The notes under the pieces were generated by a model. That model did not search any database, had not been told where the DNA came from, and saw only the letters and a program-made list of their open reading frames with translations. From Tubiluchus corallicola (taxonomy: Eukaryota; Priapulida; Priapulimorpha; Priapulimorphida; Tubiluchidae), in assembly GCA_030141605.1 (NCBI GenBank), contig JAQGDQ010001617.1, forward strand, positions 1 through 32,427: a stretch of 32,427 nucleotides of DNA, read 5' to 3'. The position numbers and the translations under genes were made by a program. Shown in pieces: positions 19,955 to 29,280 of this stretch (its first letter is position 1; the number at the start of each line of letters is the position of its first letter).

Positions 19955-20960
19955 TATGGCATTAGAGGGGTTGCATACTCGTTGTTTGCTAATTACCATA
20001 AGGGTCGAACTCAAGTAGTCAAACGTAACAATGTCATTTCCAATGAAGCAATAGTCACACATAGATACCTCAGGGATCTATTTTGGAACTTCTGTTGTTT
20101 TCATTATACAATAATGACTTACAAAACTGTATTACTAACAATGGAAAGATGCCAATTTGCTGATGACACAAGAATTTTCTTCAAGATCAACAACAAGCTA
20201 CTGGACACTAACATCATTAATAGTAAAATTACAGCCTGGTTTATAATCAATAAATTAGCATTAAAAAAAAACTAAATATATTTTATTCAGAGCTCGTAAC
20301 AAACCTATAAATATGAACTGTATTATAAAAATTTATGGTGGTGCTGTAGAACAAATAAACGAAATCAAGTTGTTAGATGTTATCTTAAATGAACACTTTG
20401 ATTGGAAACCACACTTAAATACAATTATTTCTAAAATTGCTCAAAACATCAGGTTAATCAGTCGAGTTAAACATTGTATTGCTAAAGAACATCTTATCAT
20501 ATTTTACAATTGTCTAGTACTGACATTTTTAATCTACTGTAATATACTTTGGGGGCACAACTACCATTCATCTCTTTTTGAATTAAACTCTCTACAATGA
20601 AGTTCATGAGACTGATATCTGATTTGTACAAGCGTGACTATGTTGGTTTAATCTTTTTAAGAAATATTCTTTCTTAGTGCTAAATGATCTAATATATCTG
20701 AATTCCGCTACTTACCTCTACAAAACCAAACATAAACTATTTCTTTTTAAACCCATTATCCATTAACTTAAGACATTACTCAACCAGATCTAGTGAATTT
20801 CTTTACTTTAGTACTGCAGGACTGATGTGGCAAGGCACATCACCACTAACACTAACCCTAGACTTTGGAATAGCATCAACAAATACATAAAAAAATTGTT
20901 TATTTATAAATAACAAGAATTGAAATTTTCAAAGTAAAATCTTTTCTAATTATATATAAT
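19955..20960 (+). pseudogene. Decayed LINE reverse transcriptase, relic 2
   Basis: The frame changes several times but the order of reverse transcriptase motifs is kept. GIRGVAYSLFANYHKGRTQ opens it (about 19960-20015). A second frame from 20065 gives IPQGSILELLLFSLYNNDL and QNCITNNGKM, the motif normally read as VPQGSILGPLLF. The frame then shifts back to CQFADDTRIFF (catalytic FADD at 20156-20167). Next come INEIKLLDVILNEHFDWKPH and CIAKEHLIIFYNCLVLTFLI (20313-20600). Weaker remnants follow: MKFMRLISDLYKRDYVGL and NPRLWNSINKYIKKLF, to about 20930. Endonuclease and 5' parts are absent. The style is CR1/Jockey-like and differs from the RTE copy at 5404 and from relic 1. Confidence 0.75.
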
Positions 20961-21917
20961 AAATAAATTTGGCTTACTACACTGCTGTCCCTGTTGGAAT
21001 CCATCAAATTGCTGGCTATGTCGATTTTTGTATTTCTATGGTTCGCGTTACTTCATACAGATACCATAATATATTTCTCTTTCTCTCTATTCTCTATTAA
21101 CTTTCCGTTTCTATTCCTTTGCTGCTTTTCTCTACTTCACTCAATCGACAGTCACTAAGAGTGCTCCCAACAAGTAACTAATTCTTGAGTACCCCAAGGG
21201 TCATTTGCAGCTTGGCATCTTGTGTACATAATAATCAATATGTTATTAAATTCTTTAAGTGCAATGCTGTAATGATCGTTGTGGATGTATTTCATAAATA
21301 ATAAATAAAAAATAAAATGTATAAGATGAGACACAGGATGATTGTAGTTTAGCAATAAATCGAAAAGCCTGTGGTGATTGAACATAAAAATTTTGTCAGT
21401 TCTAGCTGATGCATGTTCTTCAGTTTTATGATTATAATTGATAATAAATCGGTGTTTACACGGAATTTTTAATATTATTCGATATAAGTTTGATAAACTT
21501 AGTTTTATCATTAATCAATGAATGCAAGGTGGATGTTTGTGCTGAATCCATAGATACGTATGCTGTACTACAAATAGGGTGAATTATAATGAATAATATA
21601 ATAGCATCTTAGCATCATGATTGAGGTAAATGCATCTGATTTTAGGAACGATGCCAATTATTTAAATTTTTACTAATAATATGTTTTATATGTGATTTCA
21701 GCGAATGCTTAGAATTGATAGGGATGAATTGTGCCTAAAAATTGATTCCATTGTTAAATTTAATGCCTTGTTTTTTACTTTTGGTATAATTTATAGAGTG
21801 CATCCAAATGTTCAAATGTACAAAAGAAAAAAAAGGACTGGACAGTCTGTTTCCAGAAAAATAGTTTTTTCCAGAAACAGGAAAAGCAAGGTTAGGGTTT
21901 TATGGAAGTATTTTGGG
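20961..21917. other. AT-rich non-coding DNA
   Basis: A pyrimidine-rich run (TTTCTCTTTCTCTCTATTCTC) lies near 21075. The minus-strand open frame 21155-21511 and the plus-strand one at 21705-21923 have no domain that I recognise and biased AT-rich composition, so I do not call them. Confidence 0.3.
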
Positions 21918-22000
21918 GCATAATTTAACATTTTCTTTTCTTTCGCTGATTTACGTTTGTATTAGTGACGTCATGTAGTGGTAGATTTAAAATGAAAACA
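21918..22000 (+). repeat. Direct repeat D, copy 1
   Basis: The blocks CATAATTTAACATTT, CTGATTTACGTTTGT, AGTGACGTCA and GATTTAAAATGAAAACA appear in order and recur at 22518-22621. A perfect TGACGTCA is at 21966-21973; copy 2 has TGACTTCA instead. Confidence 0.75.
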
Positions 22001-22517
22001 AACAAAAATTTCCTTCAGTACGATAAATACACAAAATTGCTGTAAAGCAGTATAAAATTTTAAGGCAATTTTCTGAAACCTGTGTGACAGTCTGCTACAA
22101 CAGTCTACCATTTTTCCTACTAGAGGGCAGTAGCTGCCCGCCTGAGTAGATAGTCATACCTGGCAATACCTGTGCAGATTAGGTAAAGAAATTTGTTCTG
22201 TTCAAATGGCAGTGAACTGCACAATTTCTATTCAGTTGGTTAGCTTATAGCACGTTTACGATTCTTATCTTGGTGGGACTAATGGAGACTTCAGTCATGG
22301 AAGTTGTTATATTGTAAGTCATGGTACTATTGGAGCTGGGTTACTCGGGTTATATGGGAACATCCTGCAAATCCTCTACTCGAGTAGTTACAGATCAACA
22401 AGGCTAAATGATATCAACGTTGGCTATAGAGGCAACAAGTGCAAGAAGAGCAACTAAGGCAACTGATTATTTCCCATAAAAAGCACAAGAAACCCTCCAC
22501 TTACATAAAATTTTTGT

Positions 22518-22621
22518 GACATAATTTAACATTTCCTTTTCTTCCCCTGATTTACGTTTGTGTAGTGACTTCAGGTAATCGCACCGTCTGTACAGTATTG
22601 CGGGTGATTTAAAATGAAAAC
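22518..22621 (+). repeat. Direct repeat D, copy 2
   Basis: This is the second copy of the blocks at 21918-22000, about 600 bp downstream in the same orientation. It has an extra about 20 bp (GCACCGTCTGTACAGTATTG) before the last block. The DNA between the copies (22001-22517) has a CTCF-like core TAGAGGGCAG at 22121-22130 and an open frame of about 69 codons from about 22246 without a start codon or recognisable domain. Confidence 0.75.
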
Positions 22622-23390
22622 ACGGTGCATGAAGTGAAGGGTTGGTAATGATATTGGGAACAAATCTAAATACTTAATAACTGATAATTACCATAATTAT
22701 GGCACCGGCAGGCACTGGGAAGTGAATATCCAATCAGTGCTCTATAGCATACGGCATAAAAACATTTAAGCTGATCAATGATCTCATTATAGCTAGCTTT
22801 GTTCATATTTGTAAAGAACTACATCTATCGTAAACCTGTAGTAGTATATTGGGTAGCCTAAATATAAAACTCTCCAGAATACAGGAGATTGGGTCTCGAA
22901 GTCAGGCGAGAAAGCAAAAAAATTAAGAAATATATCTACAGCCTCTGAGTTTAGCTACTTGAGTTTTACAAAACACACTAATTCTGTTGTAAAACCAAAT
23001 AAAATTCTTTAGATCCAAGTTATCGCATCTTAAAAGAATCCTTCGTCGGGGTACATAAGATCTATTGGGTAGATCTCGAATCATTTCAAATTAGCCATAT
23101 GTTTCTTAGAATACGAACTAAATCACTAAAAAATGCTTGAAACAATGATCTAGCTTGAGCTGCAAAAACAGTAGTTAGTTGGAAATGATTTCACCTTTGA
23201 TATTAAGTACTAAATAAATACTCATCATTGATTTGGTTAGTTAACCAGCCACTTATTTAAGCAGTTAGTCAATCAATGATTAATTTTTTGCTTGAGTGAG
23301 TGAGTAAAGAAATTAAATGGAAACAAAAGAACAAGAGAACAAATGACGTGTATAAGTAAAACAAATGCTTACTATCAAGTCAACTTATTA
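22622..23390. other. AT-rich non-coding DNA
   Basis: No gene or repeat that I can support. Confidence 0.3.
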
Positions 23391-23570
23391 ACCCGCCATG
23401 CTGCCAAACCCGCCTTACTGTCAAACCTGTCCTACTTGCCAAACCTGCTGTACCTCCAAACCGGCCATACCGCCATTCTGACAAATCTGCCATACTGTTA
23501 ATCCTGTCATGCCGGCAAAACCTGCTGTACCGCCAAATCTGCTGTACTCCTAAATCTGTCGAACTCGTCA
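23391..23570 (+). repeat. Degenerate 17-bp minisatellite, about 10 units
   Basis: Units of about 17 bp follow the pattern ACCTGCTGTACCGCCAA with many substitutions. Examples are ACCCGCCTTACTGTCAA, ACCTGCTGTACCTCCAA and ATCTGCTGTACTCCTAA. It is GC-richer than its surroundings. The open frame on the minus strand here follows from the repeat. Confidence 0.8.
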
Positions 23571-24589
23571 CCTTTTTCGTTATTTCAAATTACTCTACGT
23601 TCCCATATTTATTGTATATACTGCTACCTGCTTTGCTTGTTTGCGCCGCGTTTCGAAGTAGAAACAAAAATTACAAAATAATGCCTGTAGAGTACGCCAC
23701 TTACTGGCGCAGACAGACGCTGGAAAATGGCGCACATTGAGAAAATTCGCAAGATGCCCTTTAACTTTTCAGTTTACAGTTTGGCTCTTGTAGCTATTTT
23801 TTGCTTACTTACAAATTCGTGCACGAGGCGCCATCTGTGGCGGGAATGTAAAGCCTTTGGTTTTGGTCAGTTTCTCAGTTTGTTACCTGCTAGTCACCTG
23901 TCTGTTTTGCTCACCTGTGCTCTGAAAAAGTCAGATTAATCCACTTTGTGGGATATGTGAGACATTTATGTACTGATTATGTTACAATAAAGCATTCAGT
24001 GGTATTAACCTCTGTTGACAGTGTTTATGTGACCACAGCTCTTTTTTGTTTCTTGTTACTCCTTCCTAGACTGTGGCTCCCATATAAAAAAATATCGCTC
24101 TCTGGCAACTCCCAAATTAAAATATATCACGAAATCTTTCGCTAGTTCTTTACTGTTGTTTTTCTTTATAAATAGGAGGTATGTTTCAACTTTTCTTTAC
24201 ATCTGTGTGCAGATAAAGGATTAATTTTTCTATTGCACTCCTGCATTTAGCAATAATTCTAATTTGGGCGATGTATCAGGGCCTTAAAAGCACCTGAACT
24301 GTAGTCACCTAAACTACTAAACAACATTACTGTGGCATGATAGATCACACTAATACAAGACCCATTTATACAAAATAATGTAAGTGATTTAAAATGATTG
24401 CTCATAAGACAAACACTTACCATAAAACATATGCAGGACAGTTATAAAGATAGAATTAGCTTGCTGATAGCTGCCGCTATTCCATTTTTAAATCACCAAG
24501 CAGCCACAGTCTATTTATTAGACAAAATAGAAAACTAGGGCGTGGTCACTTCTGTGGTTAAGTGCAAAGAATAAATTGTTTCATACAGT
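23571..24589. other. Non-coding DNA with a possible promoter-like patch
   Basis: Around 23690-23850 the DNA is GC-richer and contains AAAATGGCGC (23723-23732), resembling the YY1 core. It also has GGCGCCATCTGTGGCGG (23828-23844), whose reverse complement holds the CTCF-like core AGATGGCGCC. A 70-codon open frame (23727-23939) starts inside the YY1-like motif and has one hydrophobic stretch near residues 16-30, but no family resemblance. The remainder is AT-rich with nothing recognised. Confidence 0.3.
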
Positions 24590-24817
24590 AACCAAATTTT
24601 CACTTTTCCAACAAAATCACACATTTTGCACTCAAAATCAGTATTACACAGTAGGAGCACTGCTCACGCTTATAGCAAGACTGCAGAGCAAAAGATTTGC
24701 TTGAGTTGTCTCATCTTCACGCACTTGAAAGTTACGCCTATAAACTGACGTGTTGGAGTTGATCACCATGACAGCTTTTTAACTCCGCCTCAAATTCTTG
24801 AGCACTAGAAATATGGC
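24590..24817 (+). repeat. Dispersed repeat family R1, copy 2
   Basis: This copy matches 10480-10757 in the same orientation, ending with TTAACTCCGCC and GAGCACTAGAAATATGGCGCC. It has no 22-bp array after it. Confidence 0.55.
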
Positions 24818-26126
24818 GCCAATAATATTTGCTTGAACATTTTTAATAGACGAAATGTTCCTTCACTTTTTAAGGGCAATCTTGCACAAGTTGACCATCT
24901 TACTACCAAATCTTTTCTTTCTTTTTAAGAATTTACAGAAACATAAATAAACTTCAATAAATTGTTACAGCATGATAATATGACCTGCTTAAAATTTTTA
25001 CAGTTACGTGTGCAGAGCTTTGAGCATGTCAACTGAATTTGCGCCCTGTTCCATAGAATTAGATAAAATTTGAAAGATATAGAACTTCTTTAACCTTTCT
25101 CACACATTCCATTTATGATTCGAACTGTAAAATACTTCGTATGTCTTTATAAACTGTTTCGATTGAAATTGTAATACAACCAGCAGGCAATTTAGTAAAA
25201 ACTAGAATGGACTTGTATGTTGTGAAAAGCTGTTCAGGTTTCTTCATTACACTCACATTTATGTGACTCTGGTATGTTCTTATGAAAATAAATGGACTTG
25301 AATTGGATTAAAATTGTCAATGATTTAAATCAGAGTTCCTTTTTTACGTTACCAAAAGCTCTTCAAAGTTGCACATTACAACCCAGTCATAAAATAATTC
25401 TAGCAAAATCGCTATGACCCGGATTATAATAATCAGCAATTTTAATCAGAATTGAATTTTTAATTATAAAAATCGTCCGATGACAGACCATTTCGTGGCA
25501 TATTGATAAAATAACAACAGCAGATTTTCGTAAACAAACACGTTTTTCACCCAAATTTGCATTCTGCTAAAATGCATCTATGACGTCTAACATACGGCAT
25601 GAAATATAAAAATTGGACAATAATTAGTTAGTTGTAAAATTACAAACGTCTAAAACGTTTATTTTGCGACCTAACCCGTTACAAGGATTCCTCATTCGCA
25701 AAAGACCAAAAGTAGCAACGCAGTTGAATTACCTTCCGTAGACGCCATTAATTTATACGTAGACGCCATTTTCTTTTATACCGACGGCCGAATTACAGAT
25801 TTCTTAAGTTTTTAAACCCGGTATCTGTTGCATACTTTTACGTAATATGGAGCGCGGTTGGTACGGTGACAAATATTACCCACCGCCATGACACTCAAAA
25901 CTGTGACGTCATTTCTTAGCCGTAGTACAGTAAACAACCGCGACCCCAGAAAGCAGATCACTGTGAACAGAGTGGTTATTGCTGAGTAATGACATATCTA
26001 TTCATAAAGATGTTTATTTCAATATTCTTCATCTATTTATATCAAATAAACTTGTAAGAATCAGTCTTCAATTTACGAACCTGCAAGGAACGTGAACTTT
26101 ATAGTAAGAAACACTGTACAATTATT
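24818..26126. other. Non-coding DNA with a CpG-containing patch
   Basis: Most of the stretch is AT-rich. At 25700-25960 CpG steps cluster, the motif CGTAGACGCCATT occurs twice (near 25736 and 25758; the second continues as GACGCCATTTTC, like YY1), and a perfect TGACGTCA is at 25904-25911. This looks like a possible promoter, but no exon is recognised on either side. Confidence 0.35.
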
Positions 26127-26390
26127 TCAAAATACCAAATTGCAGACATCTTGAGATGCGCTCTCCACACACAAGCGAACAGCTTATTTATAATCCTTTT
26201 GAAGTGTTTACCTGAGTGGCAGGTTTCTCCCTACACACAAAGGAAGATTTCAATCTTCAACAATCTTGTCTGGAATTTAATTATAATTGAAATCTTGTGA
26301 AGTGTTGAACTAAGATGTGGTTTATACCGTCACGTCCCACACACAAAGGAAGATTTTAATCTGTAAAATAAATATGTCTGCGATCAGACA
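26127..26390 (+). repeat. Dispersed repeat family R2, distant copy
   Basis: It starts at AAATTGCAGACATCTTGAGA and continues with GCGCTCTC, CACACAAG, GAACAGCTTATTTATAATCC, GAAGTGTTTACCTGAGTGG and ACACAAAGGAAGATTT. These match 12040-12238 in order. The last block, ACACAAAGGAAGATTTTAAT, repeats within the copy about 100 bp on. It has no 137-bp array. Confidence 0.7.
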
Positions 26391-26685
26391 AAAGCTCAAT
26401 AATCCTTATTTTAAAATTGACTTCTCAGATTTCACAACAACTTTGGCAGCGTGAGACATTGTGGGTAATGACCAACCTTGAAACTCCAATGGTAAACCGT
26501 TTCTGCAGACATTGGACTCAAAACCAATGAGTTTCGGTTTTTCAAATGTTTTGGCACTGCTATTGTCTCATTGATCATTGTTACTCACTACTGCTTTTAC
26601 AAACAAAACATATGTCTGCATAAAGACTACAGAAGTCTACACAGCTATAGTACTATTAAATAATTTTTTATGTAAATAAATCTCG

Positions 26686-26900
26686 GTTGGGTTCACGCCA
26701 AGTGGAAAAATCTGGATTCCTTGCGATTCGTGAGACATGGGTTCGATTCTCGTTTGGGCAGTTTCACTTGCGATGCTGGTTGTTTGTACGGTATAGAGAG
26801 AATATTTCACACATGAACAAGGCCGAGACACCTCTGGTTGTTCAGTGGCTCATCTTCAGGGGTTGCCCTTGATAGTGAGCCAGATTCAGCTCAGGCCACA
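26686..26900 (+). mobile_element. tRNA-derived SINE
   Basis: The head resembles a decayed tRNA. It has an A-box-like CGCCAAGTGGAAAAA (26697-26711), a middle with CTGGATTCCTTGCGATTCGTG, and a good B box, GGGTTCGATTCTCG (26740-26753), followed by TTTGGGCAG. These are the two internal RNA polymerase III promoter boxes at the usual spacing. The body after 26764 (including CACCTCTGGTTGTTCAGTGG) is unrelated to tRNA, which makes it a SINE rather than a tRNA gene. The 3' end near 26900 is uncertain. I cannot name the family; the middle section looks most like an Arg-type tRNA, which is a weak guess. Confidence 0.6.
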
Positions 26901-27028
26901 TCACAAACATCTCCATTTTTTGATACCATCAGTTCAATACATAACTATGTTTACAGTGTGTCATAATTTCAAGAACAAGTTATTGTTAAGTTGCGTACAA
27001 CAAAGTTTAAAACTCTGAGCTGATGAAA

Positions 27029-27590
27029 AAAGAAATATCTGACTGTGTAAACGTTAACTTTCCTTCAAAATTATTCAACACAAAGAACGTTCAAATCCAA
27101 GATGCTGCAATGTTTATTTTAGAACAAGTTTTGTTCTTTTGTGCTCGGGATGTGAAAAATGTCTGAAATTTTCCCATTATCTTGTGTCAATACATTAGCC
27201 TGGGAGTTTAGAAAAGGACGCAGCAAACGAGTTAAAAGAAGAAAGCAGAGTGATTACACACTTGAATTTCAAAAGCCTGCATTCCACACCTGGGAAAGAG
27301 TTAAGCAAACAAAGCAGAGTGTTTACACACTTGAATTTCAAAAGCCTGCATTCCACACCTGGGAAAGAGTTAAGCAGACAAAGCAGAGTGTTTACACACT
27401 TGAATTTCAAAAGGCTGCCTTCCACACCTGGGAAAGAGTTAAGAAATTACAACAGAGTAATTACGGACAGGATTACCGATAGGCTGCTACAATCCAGTAA
27501 AATTATCAAAAGCTTTTGTACAAAGGAGTGTCAGTCAATACCACTCCTCATGCTTAACAGAACCCTGCAAAGAGAGTAGAGGTTATTTTC
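27029..27590 (+). repeat. Duplicated block E, copy 1
   Basis: Copy 1 begins AGAAATATCTGACTGTGTAA, has CAATCCAAGATGCTGCAAT-like sequence at about 27096-27112, contains the 69-bp minisatellite, and ends with the AAAGCTTTTGTACAAAGGAG region. The same order recurs at 27901-28370. Long open frames inside exist in several frames because the minisatellite period is a multiple of three. Confidence 0.8.
27242..27448 (+). repeat. 69-bp minisatellite, three units
   Basis: AAAGCAGAGTG starts at 27242 and recurs at 27311 and 27380, exactly 69 bp apart. A decayed fourth start (CAACAGAGTAA) is near 27449. Each unit contains TACACACTTGAATTTCAAAA and CATTCCACACCTGGGAAAGA. Confidence 0.95.
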
Positions 27591-27900
27591 GCTCTTTCTT
27601 GGAAACTGTTGCTGAACATCAAGATGGTTTGATACCCTTGTTATTGAACTGCTCATTAAGCTTGCCAGCTTTTTCGTTACACCTAGTTAAGACAAGCTTT
27701 CTATTTTGATGTAACAGACATCAACAGCCATTTCATTAACATTATTAACTTGAACGACGGTAGAAATTTTCAAATTCACGTTGAATATTGACTTTAAACG
27801 TGTCTAAATGGCTTTTTCTCTGCTTTGAACAAAATTTTCTCACATCGTAAAATTCATGTATAAATCAAACAAACCTAAAAACACCAAGGAAGAGACGAGA

Positions 27901-28370
27901 AGAAATATCTGACAGTGTAAACTTAGATTCATCAAAGCATTTTACTTTGAACAACTTGAGAGATTTGACAAATACTTAATATTCTTCAAAGGCTTTCCTA
28001 CAAAGAGCTTTTCAATCCAAGATGCTGCAATATTTACCTTAGATGGCGCCTGGGAAAGAGTTAAGCAAATAAAGCAGAGTCATTACACACGTCTTGAACT
28101 TCAAGGCTGCATTCCACACCTGTGAAAGAGTTAAGCAAATAAAGCAGAGTGATTACACACTTGAATTTCAAAGGCTGCATTCCACACCTGGGAAAGATTT
28201 AACAAAGAAAGCTGAGCAAATACAGACAAGACTAATAATAGTCTATGTACAACATTCCGCTAAAATTGGCGAAATCTTTTCTACAAAGAAGTGTGAAGCA
28301 ATAACCATTATTGCCTCAATAAGTATTGCGCATGTCTTAGTATCACTTTCTGCACAGGAGAAACTTTAAG
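27901..28370 (+). repeat. Duplicated block E, copy 2 with two minisatellite units
   Basis: It starts AGAAATATCTGACAGTGTAA and has TCAATCCAAGATGCTGCAAT at 28012-28031, then two units of the minisatellite 70 bp apart (28071 and 28141). The tail matches copy 1 (TTTTCTACAAAGAAGTGT versus TTTTGTACAAAGGAGTGT). The junction before the array, TTAGATGGCGCC (28039-28050), contains a CTCF-like core absent from copy 1. Confidence 0.8.
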
Positions 28371-28990
28371 CTCCAAAATACCTACATTCTTTTAAATTCT
28401 TCGTAATTAATTCACGATAACTAATCGAGCAAGACAAAACACGAAGGTTTGGGAGATGAACGCTTTCATTGTGAAGCAGCAGCAGGTTCAAATGGAAAGC
28501 ATGAATGAGATTAATTAAGAGATTAATCCATCACAGCAGTATCTCAATGCAGTTAAAAAATTTTGGAGTAGCTGATTTAATCATTGCTTGCAGAGTGATG
28601 CAAACTGATGCAGTGTGTTGTTTCTTTATCTAAATAAAATGTTTTCATTATTCACAAAATCAATAATGTCCAGGAAACTCTGCAACAATTTGAGCAAATA
28701 AGCCATATGGATACATTCTTATGAGGATTATACCTCGCGTGAAATGAATTTTGAACATGTGATTTATAGACACTGATTCGCGATCAAGAAGTTTGCAAAA
28801 ATATTTTTCAAAATCACGCTCAATAAAAGCACTTTCAAATTTGATACGTCAGTATTTGATTTAAAACTTGGATGAATAGTTTTACATTTTTGTGTTAAAC
28901 TGTGAAAAAGTAATTTAGCAGATTTCAGAATTCTTAAGTAAACTAGTCACACCCTGTTTACTGTTTAAATACTGGAAAGAATGAGCTGAA
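28371..28990. other. AT-rich non-coding DNA
   Basis: No feature is supported. Confidence 0.3.
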
Positions 28991-29280
28991 AGACAGAGAA
29001 TATTATCAATAGTCTGCAGAAGATTTATTGTTTGGTTAAGCTGCCACCCTGGAACTCCCGGTGAAGGAGTTAAGAAAAGATGTTAAGCAAATATAGACAA
29101 GAATATCAATAGTCTGCAGAAGTTTTTTGTTCAGTTAAACCGCCACCCTGGAACTCATAGGGAAAGAATTAAGAAGAGACGCTCAGCAAATAGAGACAGG
29201 TATGTCAATAGAATGCAGAAGTTTTTTGTTTAGCTAACCTCGGGATCCCCAGTGAATGTCAAGAAGAGATGAAAAGTAGA
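28991..29280 (+). repeat. About 100-bp tandem repeat, three units
   Basis: The blocks AGACA(A/G)..., TCAATAG(T/A)(C/A)TGCAGAAG, TTTTTTGT, CCACCCTGGAACTC and TTAAGAA(A/G)AGA recur starting at 28991, 29095 and 29194 (periods of about 104 and 99). The start resembles the sequence after block E copy 2 (GAGCAAATACAGACAAGACT at 28213), so all of 27029-29280 may come from one repeat family. Confidence 0.8.

Noticed and set aside
21155-21511. 118-codon minus-strand open frame
   Set aside because: It is AT-driven in composition with no domain, good start context or splice signals, and lies just after a plus-strand LINE relic.
23727-23939. 70-codon open frame with one hydrophobic stretch
   Set aside because: No family resemblance. 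A short hydrophobic run is common in T-rich DNA, so I mention it only in the regional note.
26686-26764. Functional tRNA gene
   Set aside because: The acceptor and anticodon stems do not pair well and a non-tRNA body follows, so it is a SINE head.
27159-27579. Open frames with 23-residue repeats
   Set aside because: The 69-bp unit is a multiple of three, so two plus frames and one minus frame stay open together. The second block has a 70-bp period that would break any such protein.
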